Assembly: GCA_002746605.1 (NCBI GenBank)
Contig: PDPT01000037.1
Span: 62,001-126,000 of the forward strand
Length of the DNA stretch: 64,000 bases
Reading direction: 5' to 3'
Source of the DNA: Ignavibacteriota bacterium
GTDB lineage: Bacteria; Bacteroidota; Ignavibacteria; Ignavibacteriales; Melioribacteraceae
Below are positions 51,981 through 60,106 of the stretch, in pieces. The stretch's first letter is position 1, and each line of letters begins with the position of its first letter. The notes beneath the pieces are model-generated. The model saw only the letters and a program-made list of their open reading frames with translations. It searched no databases and was not told the origin of the DNA. The position numbers and the translations under genes are program-made.

Positions 51981-52430
51981 CTAAAAAAATAGAAGTTTAA
52001 ATATAATCATAAAAATTAAGGAATACAGTCCTGAAACAATATCATCAGCCATAATTCCGTATCCGCCTTTTAATGATTCCAACTTATTTGCAGGATAGAT
52101 TTTAACTATATCAAAAAATCTCCATACAATAAAAGTTATAATAAATAGTTGAAAATTTGAAGGAATATATAAATATGCAATCCAGGTTCCTACAAACTCA
52201 TCCAAAGTAAATTGTTTAGGATCTTTTTTATAAATTGTTTCAAAATAATTACCAAGAGTTATTCCGTAAATGGTTGAGAAGATAATTATTGGAATCAAAA
52301 TTAATAAGTTATTAAGTTCGGGAATAAACAAGAATAACGCAGCTGCAAGGCTTCCGAATGTTCCGGGAGCAAATGGAATATAACCCGTATAAAAACCCGA
52401 TCCAATAAATTTCTTATAATCAAAATTCAT
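51981..52430 (-). CDS. pgpA: Phosphatidylglycerophosphatase A
   Basis: A 149-residue membrane protein with the PgpA start GSGFYTGYIPFAPGTFGSLAA, the acidic motif QFTLDEFVGTWIAY, and ESLKGGYGIMADDIVSGLYS near the end. It dephosphorylates phosphatidylglycerol phosphate. pgsA, which makes that substrate, is immediately upstream with a 4 bp overlap. Confidence 0.93.
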   Translation of the reverse strand: MNFDYKKFIGSGFYTGYIPFAPGTFGSLAAALFLFIPELNNLLILIPIIIFSTIYGITLGNYFETIYKKDPKQFTLDEFVGTWIAYLYIPSNFQLFIITFIVWRFFDIVKIYPANKLESLKGGYGIMADDIVSGLYSLIFMIIFKLLFF

Positions 52431-53020
52431 TTACTAACAAATAATCTGCTTATTAAAATTCTATTTTGATATAAATAAATAATTCCCGTAATAAATGTGA
52501 ATAATGTTATTACAAACATAATATAATAAATCATTTCTATATTTGTAAGAACGTTAAACACATCAGGGAATTGATTAGCTAAGTACTCATTCTCTTTCAA
52601 CGTAAAAACAAATAGAAGATAAAAAATAAAAACCATTTGAATAAATGTTTTAATTTTTGCAATATTACTTGTTGTAAAAGATTTCTTTTTCCACTCGGCA
52701 AAAAGTCTTAGTCCTGTTATAACAACATCTCTTGCTACTACAATAATAACCATCCATAGAGGCAAAACATCAATACAAACAAAACCAAAAAAAGCAGCTG
52801 AGGTTAAAATTTTATCTGCCAAGGGATCCATAAATTTGCCCCAAGTTGTAATATAATTAAATTTTCTTGCCAGCCAGCCATCGTACCAATCGGTAATTGC
52901 AGCTATTATATAGACTACTAGAGAAATTTGCATGAGTAAAGGTTCATCTGATAAAAATAAATAGAGAAAAACCGGAGTTAAAATTATCCTTAATGTAGTA
53001 AGTTGATTTGGTAAAACCAT
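52427..53020 (-). CDS. pgsA: CDP-diacylglycerol-glycerol-3-phosphate 3-phosphatidyltransferase
   Basis: A 197-residue membrane enzyme with the CDP-alcohol phosphotransferase motif DWYDGWLARKFNYITTWGKFMDPLADK split over helices 2-3 (D-x2-DG-x2-AR-x8-G-x3-D-x3-D). It starts LPNQLTTLRIILTPVFLYLF, typical for PgsA. It makes phosphatidylglycerol phosphate, the substrate of PgpA encoded next. Its start touches the DUF971 stop by one base. Confidence 0.95.
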   Translation of the reverse strand: MVLPNQLTTLRIILTPVFLYLFLSDEPLLMQISLVVYIIAAITDWYDGWLARKFNYITTWGKFMDPLADKILTSAAFFGFVCIDVLPLWMVIIVVARDVVITGLRLFAEWKKKSFTTSNIAKIKTFIQMVFIFYLLFVFTLKENEYLANQFPDVFNVLTNIEMIYYIMFVITLFTFITGIIYLYQNRILISRLFVSK

Positions 53021-53331
53021 TATCTGTTTACTACCGGGTAATTTTCAAAAAGATTATATAAATATTCATAATCGTATAAGCCTGTATTGTGTCCATCTTG
53101 CCACTCAATACTTACTGCATAAGTACCAACAATATTTATTTTAACTACTGTTAGTTGTTCTCTAGTATAAAGAGGGATATATTTTTCTCCCCACTCTTCT
53201 TGTTCGGCTCCGCAGATTGCACAAGGGCAATTGTGCCGTAAATTGCTAAGCCTTATACTCTGCAACTTTCCGTTATCCCAAGTAACATCAAGGAATTCCT
53301 TATCTCGGACTTTTATTTTTACAGGCTTCAT
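53020..53331 (-). CDS. DUF971 (gamma-butyrobetaine hydroxylase-like N-terminal domain) protein
   Basis: A 103-residue soluble protein. LDVTWDNGKLQSIRLSNLRHNCPCAICGAE has the family's CxxC pair, and VSIEWQDGHNTGLYDYEYLYNL is the conserved C-terminal half. The CPCAIC cysteines may bind metal, as the related domain of gamma-butyrobetaine hydroxylase binds zinc. Its role in bacteria is unsettled; links to Fe-S protein assembly have been proposed for some members. It overlaps purC and pgsA by one base each. Confidence 0.88.
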   Translation of the reverse strand: MKPVKIKVRDKEFLDVTWDNGKLQSIRLSNLRHNCPCAICGAEQEEWGEKYIPLYTREQLTVVKINIVGTYAVSIEWQDGHNTGLYDYEYLYNLFENYPVVNR

Positions 53332-54233
53332 TAATCAATCCTACTGCCGGTAAGCATAAATAATGCTTCTTGATATTTTTTTGTAGTATTATTAATCACA
53401 TTCTCCGGTAAATTAGGAGCAGGTGGTTTTTTGTTAAAGTTGACAGATGCTAAATAATCTCTAACATATTGCTTATCAAAACTTGATTGACCTCTTCCCT
53501 TTTCGTATTGGGCTTTGGGCCAAAATCTCGAGGAATCCGGAGTTAGTAATTCATCTATCAGAATAATTTCATCTTTGTAAAAACCAAATTCCATTTTAGT
53601 ATCGGCAAGAATTATTCCTTTCTCAGCAGCAAAATCGGCAGCTTTTTTATAGATTTCCAATGATTTAGATTTTAACATATCATAAGTTTCTTTTCCAACA
53701 ATTTCTATTGCTTTCTGCTCAGTAATATTTTCATCATGATCACCAATATCCGCTTTAGTAGAAGGGGTAAAAATCGGCTCGGGCAGTTTTTCTGATTCAC
53801 CTAAATTTTCGGGAAGTTTAATTCCGCAAACCGTTCCTTCACGTCTATATTCTTTCCAACCGGAACCTGTAATATAACCTCGAACAATACACTCTAAAGG
53901 AATTAGTTTGGCTTTTTTAACCAGCATTGAACGACCTTTAAGAGTTTCTGCATATTTTTTAAAAACATCAGGAAATTTATTTACATCTGTAGAAACCAAA
54001 TGATTGGAAAAAATATTTTTTGAAAAATCAAACCAGAACTCGGAAATTTTTGTTAAGATTTCCCCTTTTAACGGAATTCCTTCGTTCATTATTACATCAA
54101 AAGCCGAGAGTCTATCGGTTGAAATAATTACATAGTAATCTTCCACCTCGTATAAATCTCTTACTTTTCCTCTCTTAAATAATTTTATATCTTCAAAATT
54201 TGTTTCAGTTATTACTCTTTTCTCCACAAACAT
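53331..54233 (-). CDS. purC: SAICAR synthetase
   Basis: A 300-residue phosphoribosylaminoimidazole-succinocarboxamide synthase. It has the N-terminal FKRGKVRDLYEVEDYYVIISTDRLSAFDVIM, the conserved IPLECIVRGYITGSGWKEY, and the active-site DTKMEFGF and DELLTPDSSRFWP. It is the longer (eukaryote/Bacteroidota-like) form rather than the 240-residue type. It is the first gene of the twelve-gene minus-strand run that ends with purD. Confidence 0.97.
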   Translation of the reverse strand: MFVEKRVITETNFEDIKLFKRGKVRDLYEVEDYYVIISTDRLSAFDVIMNEGIPLKGEILTKISEFWFDFSKNIFSNHLVSTDVNKFPDVFKKYAETLKGRSMLVKKAKLIPLECIVRGYITGSGWKEYRREGTVCGIKLPENLGESEKLPEPIFTPSTKADIGDHDENITEQKAIEIVGKETYDMLKSKSLEIYKKAADFAAEKGIILADTKMEFGFYKDEIILIDELLTPDSSRFWPKAQYEKGRGQSSFDKQYVRDYLASVNFNKKPPAPNLPENVINNTTKKYQEALFMLTGSRID

Positions 54234-54516
54234 CTCCTTTTTTTTAAGATTAAAATATAGTTAGTCTCTAAGCTTAATTCAACATTGCGGTAATAAAAAT
54301 TTTGAATTTAGATTTTAAAATTATACTATGAAAGCGAAAAGGCAATATTAAAAATATTAGAATACAAAATATTAAACTAAAGATGTAGAATATATGTTAT
54401 CTCGATTAATGCAATAGATAAACGATAGTAAATAATAAAAATTATAAATTGTTCACCTAAAACAATTCATATTTTTTTACTGCCTCTTATCTGCATTAAG
54501 TGTTTTGAAAATTGAA

Positions 54517-56013
54517 TTACTCTTTATCATCAACAAATAAAGTTAATAAACCTGCAATAATCATAGAAACTCCACCAAGTAAAAGAGCATAAATTGCTTC
54601 GCCATCAAAAAGATATTTTACAAAAAATCCTAAAATTGCAGCAGCGGTAATTTGTGGAATAACAATAAAGAAATTAAAAATTCCCATGTAAACTCCCATT
54701 TTTTTCGCAGGTAATGAACCGGTTAAGATCGCGTAAGGCATTGCAAGAATTGATGCCCAAGCCAAACCGATGCCTAACTCAGAGATTAAAAGTAAGTTCG
54801 GATCTTTTATAATATAAAATGAAGCAAGACTTAATCCCCCAATGATTAAACTTATAAAGTGTACCGTTTTTCTGTTGGTTAATTTTGCAATCCACATAAT
54901 TACAAAAGCCATAATAGCTGCAAAACCATTATAGACTGCCATAAGTATTCCAACCCAATCCGCACCTTCATTATAAAGATGTGATGTTGTGGAAGTTGCT
55001 CCATAAATGTGTCTTGTTACAGCAGGAGTTGTATAAATCCACATTGAGAAAAGTGCAAACCAAGAGAAGAACTGAACAAACGATAACTGCTTCATGGTTT
55101 TGGGCATGTTGTATAAATCGGTGATAACTTCAACTAATCCCGATTTATTATTTTTCTTTGCAATCGAATTTGTAAAAATTTGTAATAATCCAAAAACAAA
55201 AACAGCTCCAAATAAGACCATTAGTCCGTAATCAATAAAAATAAACAAATTAAAAATTACAATCAGCATAAGTCCGATTGCACTCCAGATAATTCCATTT
55301 TTTATAAAATTCGGTTTTACTGTTTCAGAAATTTCGGAAATGTGAGTATCTGTTTGAGCACTATTCGCTTCAGAAAATTTTTCTAACTCTTCGGGTGAAT
55401 ATTCTTTTGTTCTAAAAATTGTCCATAGAACCGCCAAAAAAAATGTTATTCCGCCAAGATAAAAAGAATATTTAACTGAATCGGGGATCTGACCTTCAAC
55501 TGCCGTGTTAGAAATTCCAAGCCAATTTGTAAAAATATAAGGAAGTGCAGAAGCAATTATTGCTCCGATTCCAATGAAAAAGCTTTGCATGGAAAATCCC
55601 ATTGTGCGCTGTTCATTGGGCAGCATATCACCGACAAAAGCTCTAAAAGGTTCCATCGTAATATTTATGCTTGCATCCATAATCCAAAGCATTCCGGCAG
55701 CAAACCAAAGGTAAGGCGAGTTAGGCATAATGATTAAAGCAAGTGAAGCAAAAATTGCACCTACAAAAAAGTAAGGTCTTCTTCTTCCTAATTTGTTCCA
55801 AGTGTTATCGCTCATGTGCCCTATTACCGGTTGAATAATAAGTCCGGTAACCGGAGCTGCAATCCAGAGAATTGGGATTTCGTCAATATTTGCACCAAGT
55901 GTTTCAAAAATTCTACTTACGTTTGCATTTTGAAGAGCAAACCCGAATTGAATACCGAGAAATCCGAAACTCATATTCCAAATCTGCCAAAAAGATAATT
56001 TAGGTTTCTTCAT
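54517..56013 (-). CDS. MFS transporter, sugar/cation symporter (GPH/SLC45-like)
   Basis: A 498-residue protein with twelve membrane helices. The start LSFWQIWNMSFGFLGIQFGFALQNANVSRIF and the loop GHMSDNTWNKLGRRRPYFFVGA are typical of the SLC45-like MFS group, which takes up sucrose, maltose or other oligosaccharides with protons. A long cytoplasmic loop (about 205-240) splits the two halves. No glycoside hydrolase lies beside it, so the substrate is open. It is transcribed away from the prenyl synthase gene. Confidence 0.87.
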   Translation of the reverse strand: MKKPKLSFWQIWNMSFGFLGIQFGFALQNANVSRIFETLGANIDEIPILWIAAPVTGLIIQPVIGHMSDNTWNKLGRRRPYFFVGAIFASLALIIMPNSPYLWFAAGMLWIMDASINITMEPFRAFVGDMLPNEQRTMGFSMQSFFIGIGAIIASALPYIFTNWLGISNTAVEGQIPDSVKYSFYLGGITFFLAVLWTIFRTKEYSPEELEKFSEANSAQTDTHISEISETVKPNFIKNGIIWSAIGLMLIVIFNLFIFIDYGLMVLFGAVFVFGLLQIFTNSIAKKNNKSGLVEVITDLYNMPKTMKQLSFVQFFSWFALFSMWIYTTPAVTRHIYGATSTTSHLYNEGADWVGILMAVYNGFAAIMAFVIMWIAKLTNRKTVHFISLIIGGLSLASFYIIKDPNLLLISELGIGLAWASILAMPYAILTGSLPAKKMGVYMGIFNFFIVIPQITAAAILGFFVKYLFDGEAIYALLLGGVSMIIAGLLTLFVDDKE

Positions 56014-56083
56014 AATATTTATACTTAACTAATAAAATTTATGTTTAAAATATTCAAAATTATCTAATTAAAAAAGTTAAACT

Positions 56084-56115
56084 TTTCAAAAAATAAAATA
56101 TTCTTTTTATATTTG
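56084..56115 (+). promoter_or_regulatory. Bacteroidota-type promoter candidate for the prenyl synthase-ptsHI unit
   Basis: TATATTTG at 56108-56115 matches TAnnTTTG, and a TTT(C) at 56084-56087 lies about 20 bp upstream at the -33 position. The ATG follows 30 bp downstream at 56146. The -33 box is imperfect, and AT-rich DNA yields such matches by chance. Confidence 0.4.
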
Positions 56116-56145
56116 ATTTTTAATAAAAACTAAATATTCAAAAAA

Positions 56146-57135
56146 ATGTCAAAAAAATTCAATCCGAAAAATTATTACAAAAAAGTTATATCTAATTTTG
56201 AAAAGAAATATCAACTGATTCTTAAAAATAAAGAACCAAAATCCCTTTACGAACCATGCGATTTTATTGTTGAAAGTACCGGTAAAAGGTTAAGACCGTT
56301 TCTTGTACTTATTTCTGCACAGGCTGTGGGAGCAAAGCTTACAAAAGTTCAAAATGCTGCTATGGCTGTTGAACTTTTTCACAATTTCACTTTGGTTCAT
56401 GATGATATAATGGATAATGCCGATAAGCGAAGAGGAAGACCAACGCTGCATATAAAATATGATATAAATACTGCTATTCTCGCCGGTGATAATCTTTTGG
56501 CAATTGCTTATCAAAGGCTTTTGATGGATTGTAAGAAAAATAATATCATCCCCGTTGAAGATTTTACACAAGGTTTAATTGAAGTCTGTGAAGGACAAAG
56601 TCTTGATAAAGAATTTGAAACAAGGAAAGATGTAACCTTAGAAGAATACATCGTGATGATAAACAAAAAAACTGCCGCTCTTGCAGAAACATGTTGTTCT
56701 ATTGGAGCAAAAATAGGCGGAGGTTCGGTAAAAGAAATAAATGCTTTAAGAAAATACGGAAAATATTTAGGTTTCGCATTCCAGATTCAAGATGATTTAT
56801 TAGACATTATGGCTGATGAAGCTGAACTCGGTAAAAAAATTGGAGGCGATCTTTTAGAAGGAAAAAAAACCTATCTTCTACTAAAGGCTCTCGAAAAATC
56901 TGAAGGCGAAGATAACAATCTAGTCAAAAAAGTAATCGAAAATAACGGAATAAGAAAAAATCAAATTAATAAGTATAAAGAATTATACATAAAACTCGAT
57001 GTTATTGAAGAAGCATCCAAAGAAGTAAAACGATATACAAATTTGGCACTAAACTCATTAAAAAACATTCAAAATAGTAACGCTAAAGAAACTTTGATTT
57101 GGCTTGCATCATCACTTACAAACAGGAAAAAATGA
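56146..57135 (+). CDS. Short-chain polyprenyl diphosphate synthase (probably GGPP/FPP-type)
   Basis: A 329-residue trans-prenyltransferase with a first Asp-rich motif DDIMD (86-90) and a second QIQDDLLDIM. Lys/Arg pyrophosphate ligands are in TGKRLRPF and DKRRGRPT. The residue five positions before the first motif is aromatic (Phe81), which in known enzymes limits the product to about C20. This suggests GGPP or FPP rather than a long quinone tail. It overlaps the HPr gene by 4 bp (ATGA). Confidence 0.9.
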   Translation: MSKKFNPKNYYKKVISNFEKKYQLILKNKEPKSLYEPCDFIVESTGKRLRPFLVLISAQAVGAKLTKVQNAAMAVELFHNFTLVHDDIMDNADKRRGRPTLHIKYDINTAILAGDNLLAIAYQRLLMDCKKNNIIPVEDFTQGLIEVCEGQSLDKEFETRKDVTLEEYIVMINKKTAALAETCCSIGAKIGGGSVKEINALRKYGKYLGFAFQIQDDLLDIMADEAELGKKIGGDLLEGKKTYLLLKALEKSEGEDNNLVKKVIENNGIRKNQINKYKELYIKLDVIEEASKEVKRYTNLALNSLKNIQNSNAKETLIWLASSLTNRKK

Positions 57136-57398
57136 TAGAAAAAGAAGTTGAAATAATAAACAATGCAGGTCTGCATACAAGACCTGCAGCAACTATCGTA
57201 AAAATTGCAGCTAAATACAGTTGTGAATTTTTCATAAAAAAAGACGGAATGAACATTAACGGTAAAAGCATAATCGGGGTAATGACTCTCGCAGCCGAAA
57301 AAGGTTCCAAATTGCTTCTGTCATTCGATGGAATTGATGAAGAAGAAGCTTGCAAATCTATTATTGAGTATTTTAATAAAGGGTTTGACGAATTATGA
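57132..57398 (+). CDS. ptsH: Phosphocarrier protein HPr
   Basis: The ORF track starts at 57099. The ATG at 57132, overlapping the prenyl synthase stop, gives the normal 88-residue HPr. His15 in AGLHTRPA is the site phosphorylated by enzyme I. Ser46 in GKSIIGVM is the regulatory site used by HPr kinase. Having both residues suggests a functional and possibly regulatory HPr. It overlaps ptsI by 4 bp. Confidence 0.95.
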   Translation: MIEKEVEIINNAGLHTRPAATIVKIAAKYSCEFFIKKDGMNINGKSIIGVMTLAAEKGSKLLLSFDGIDEEEACKSIIEYFNKGFDEL

Positions 57399-59134
57399 AA
57401 AAAAATAATCTAAAAGGTGTTGCCACTGCATCAGGTATTTCAATAGGTACTGCCTACTTATACGAAAAAAAAATAGAAACTATTGAAAATGGAACAATAA
57501 AAGATGTGGATGAAGCTTTAGAAAAGTTTGATAATGCCGTAGCAAAATCAAAAAAAGAACTGCTAAAAATTTTTAATCTTGCAGTAGATAAAATGGGTGA
57601 ACAGAGAGCAAGAATTTTTGAAGCTCAAATGATGATTTTGGATGATCCCATTCTTATGGGACATATAAAAAAGAGAATAAAAGAAGAAAAAAGAACTCCT
57701 GAATTTATTGTTGATGCCGAAATTTCAAAGTATCAAGAAATATTGCAGCAATCTACCGAAACTTACATGAAAGAACGAAGTCAGGATATTGCTGATATTA
57801 AGAATAGAATTATCAGAAATCTTAAACAAAAAAAATGGAAAAGTAGAATAGATAAAGATGTAATTGTTGTAACTGAAACTATTACTCCTGCAGACACCGT
57901 TTTATTTTCGAGAGTAAATGTTAAAGGATATGTAACAAACTTCGGCGGATTAACTTCGCATGCTGCAATTGTTGCACGTTCACTGGGTATTCCCGCCGTA
58001 CTTGGTATTCATGATGCAACTGCAAAAATTAAAACCGGAGATAAAATAATTATTGACGGTTTACACGGAGAGGTTATTTTTAATCCAGATAATGAACAAT
58101 TATCTTTTTACAAAAATAAATTACAAAAGTTAAAAGAATTTGATTCTGAACTTGCAAAGCTTGCAGATAAACCTGCAGTAACAACTGACAACAAAAAGAT
58201 TATTCTTAGAGCAAATCTGGATATAAGAGAAGAATTAGATTATATTTTTAAAAATGGTGCCGAAGGCAGCGGACTGGTAAGAACCGAACAGATTTTTAAT
58301 CTCGATGATGAATTCCCTGACGAAGAGAAACAATATAAAACCTATATTGAGCTTGCCGAAAAATTATATCCCAATGTTGTTATAATAAGAGTCTTTGATG
58401 TAGGAGGTGATAAAGTTTTCTCTGTTGATTTTAAGGACCCAAATCCGTTTTTAGGTTGGCGGGGAATTAGATTCTTACTCGATAATGAAAAGCTGTTCAA
58501 GATACAAATAAGAGCAATATTAAGAGCTAGTACACATAAAAACATAAAGTTTATGCTCCCTCTTATTTCTTATATTCAAGAAATAAGAAAAACAAAAACT
58601 ATTATTGAAACTTGTAAAAATGAATTACGAAGAGAAAACAAAGAATTTGATGAGAATATTAAACTCGGAATAATGATTGAAGTTCCTTCCGCAGCGGTAA
58701 TGGCAGAAGAATTTGCTGCAGAAGTTGATTTTATTAGTATCGGGACAAATGATTTAATTCAATATCTACTTGCAGTTGATAGAGGAAATGAAATTGTATC
58801 ATCACTTTATAGAGAGTTTCATCCGGCTGTAATTAGAACACTTTATAAAATAATCCATTCAAGTAAACTCGGCAAAGCAAAAGTAAGCATTTGCGGCGAA
58901 ATGGCTGCCGATATTCTTGCAACTCCTCTTTTGGTCGGGATGGGTTTAGACTCAATGAGCGTTTCCGCTTCAATGATTCCTCATATAAAAAAAATAATAA
59001 GAGCAATCAGTTACGAAGAGGCAAAAAAACTTGTAGAGGAATGTTTAACCTTTGTTACTGAAAAAGAAATTAGTGATAGGATCTTAGAATTTTTCAAAGT
59101 TCATATTAAAGACGAGTTAGATAATATTCTTTAA
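57395..59134 (+). CDS. ptsI: Phosphoenolpyruvate-protein phosphotransferase (PTS enzyme I)
   Basis: A 579-residue enzyme I of full length. The active-site His189 is in GGLTSHAAIVARSLGIPAVLG. The C-terminal PEP-binding barrel has GSGLVRTEQIF, FVDVGGDK-like RVFDVGGDK, FISIGTNDLIQYLLAVDR, and the conserved Cys in KVSICGEMA. It passes phosphate from PEP to HPr, encoded just upstream. No EII permease is in the window, so the system may be regulatory or use EII genes elsewhere. Confidence 0.97.
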   Translation: MKKNNLKGVATASGISIGTAYLYEKKIETIENGTIKDVDEALEKFDNAVAKSKKELLKIFNLAVDKMGEQRARIFEAQMMILDDPILMGHIKKRIKEEKRTPEFIVDAEISKYQEILQQSTETYMKERSQDIADIKNRIIRNLKQKKWKSRIDKDVIVVTETITPADTVLFSRVNVKGYVTNFGGLTSHAAIVARSLGIPAVLGIHDATAKIKTGDKIIIDGLHGEVIFNPDNEQLSFYKNKLQKLKEFDSELAKLADKPAVTTDNKKIILRANLDIREELDYIFKNGAEGSGLVRTEQIFNLDDEFPDEEKQYKTYIELAEKLYPNVVIIRVFDVGGDKVFSVDFKDPNPFLGWRGIRFLLDNEKLFKIQIRAILRASTHKNIKFMLPLISYIQEIRKTKTIIETCKNELRRENKEFDENIKLGIMIEVPSAAVMAEEFAAEVDFISIGTNDLIQYLLAVDRGNEIVSSLYREFHPAVIRTLYKIIHSSKLGKAKVSICGEMAADILATPLLVGMGLDSMSVSASMIPHIKKIIRAISYEEAKKLVEECLTFVTEKEISDRILEFFKVHIKDELDNIL

Positions 59135-59240
59135 TGCTGAAATATAATCGATTTTAATACTTTTTTTACATGTGTTCATGCAAATAAGATATTCAAAGCT
59201 AAATATTAAATTTTTTTGTTGGTATTTTTGTTCACTTTTT

Positions 59241-59260
59241 ATAATTTGTAAACAAATTAT
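59241..59260. promoter_or_regulatory. Perfect 8 bp inverted repeat upstream of actA
   Basis: ATAATTTG-TAAA-CAAATTAT, with perfect 8 bp arms, is 80 bp before the actA start and 107 bp after ptsI. It could be an operator for a dimeric regulator of the complex III operon. It lacks the GC-rich stem of a terminator. Confidence 0.35.
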
Positions 59261-59339
59261 TTTAATATTATTTGATGCTGCTAAAGCAATTTTATAATTG
59301 AATAATATGTGGGATGAAAAATTATAATTCGGGTAATAA

Positions 59340-59909
59340 ATGAAAAAAGCATTTCTTGATTATGTATTGAAAGTTCGTTTACCTTTAACACTATTTGTAG
59401 TTGTACTTTCCTTTATAGTTACATTCTATTTCTCAAGGCCTGAGCGAGATGGAATTGGCTACCAACCTGAGCAGCCTATTGCTTATTCTCATAAGCTTCA
59501 TGCAGGACAAATGAAAATTGACTGTCAATATTGTCATACGGGAGTTACAAAAGGAAGGCATGCTTTAGTTCCTTCAGCAAATATTTGTATGAACTGCCAT
59601 ACCCTGGCAAGAAACGATAAAGCGGAAATTATTAAACTAGCTAAATATTATGAAAACAAAGAACCAATCCCGTGGAAAAGAATTCATAAAGTTCCCGAGT
59701 ATGCTTACTTTAATCATTCGGTTCATGTTAATAAAGGCATTGAATGTGAAACCTGTCATGGTAATATTGCTGATATGGAAGTTGTAAAACAAATGAAAAG
59801 CTGGACAATGACAGCTTGTCTGGAGTGCCATAGAGAACCTGAGAAGTTTTTACCATATTTAAAAGATGTTAAAAAAGGTCCTACAAATTGTGCAGCATGT
59901 CATAGATAA
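59340..59909 (+). CDS. actA: Alternative complex III pentaheme cytochrome c subunit ActA
   Basis: 189 residues with an N-terminal membrane helix (about 14-31) and five CxxCH haem sites: CQYCH, CMNCH, CETCH, CLECH and CAACH. Several distal His (YSHKLHAG, YFNHSVHV) fit bis-His ligation. This is the size and haem number of ActA, which receives electrons from the ActB/ActC core during quinol oxidation. The ccm genes at 11.4-15.1 kb could supply its haem attachment. It opens the act operon. Confidence 0.95.
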   Translation: MKKAFLDYVLKVRLPLTLFVVVLSFIVTFYFSRPERDGIGYQPEQPIAYSHKLHAGQMKIDCQYCHTGVTKGRHALVPSANICMNCHTLARNDKAEIIKLAKYYENKEPIPWKRIHKVPEYAYFNHSVHVNKGIECETCHGNIADMEVVKQMKSWTMTACLECHREPEKFLPYLKDVKKGPTNCAACHR

Positions 59910-59924
59910 TTAAAAGGTAAAGAA

Positions 59925-60092
59925 ATGAAATCGTTTAATAGAAGAAAGTTTTTTAATAAATTATCAATTAGTGCTCTTGGAGCAATGTTTTTAACTTCAT
60001 TTCCTATTAATATGTTAGGAAAAAGTAAGCAAAACAAAAACGTAACTGTAAAAGTTAAACTTCATCCTAAATCTGTAAGAAGAACTAAATAA
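59925..60092 (+). CDS. Small twin-arginine-signal protein between actA and actB (not in ORF track)
   Basis: A 55-residue frame starting ATG at 59925, preceded by AAGGTAAAGAA as a plausible ribosome-binding site. It begins MKSFNRRKFFNKLSISALG, a twin-arginine-like motif, then a hydrophobic segment ending near FPINML. After it come only some 25 mostly basic residues (KVKLHPKSVRRTK). It sits 15 bp after actA and 14 bp before actB. I do not recognise it; a tiny Tat-exported or Tat-anchored accessory of complex III assembly is possible. Confidence 0.7.
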   Translation: MKSFNRRKFFNKLSISALGAMFLTSFPINMLGKSKQNKNVTVKVKLHPKSVRRTK

Positions 60093-60106
60093 TAAGGTTA
60101 TTAGTA

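Noticed and set aside
59241-59260. Inverted repeat after ptsI as a terminator
   Set aside because: The stem is AT-only apart from one G-C pair and is not followed by a T run; a regulatory site is more plausible.
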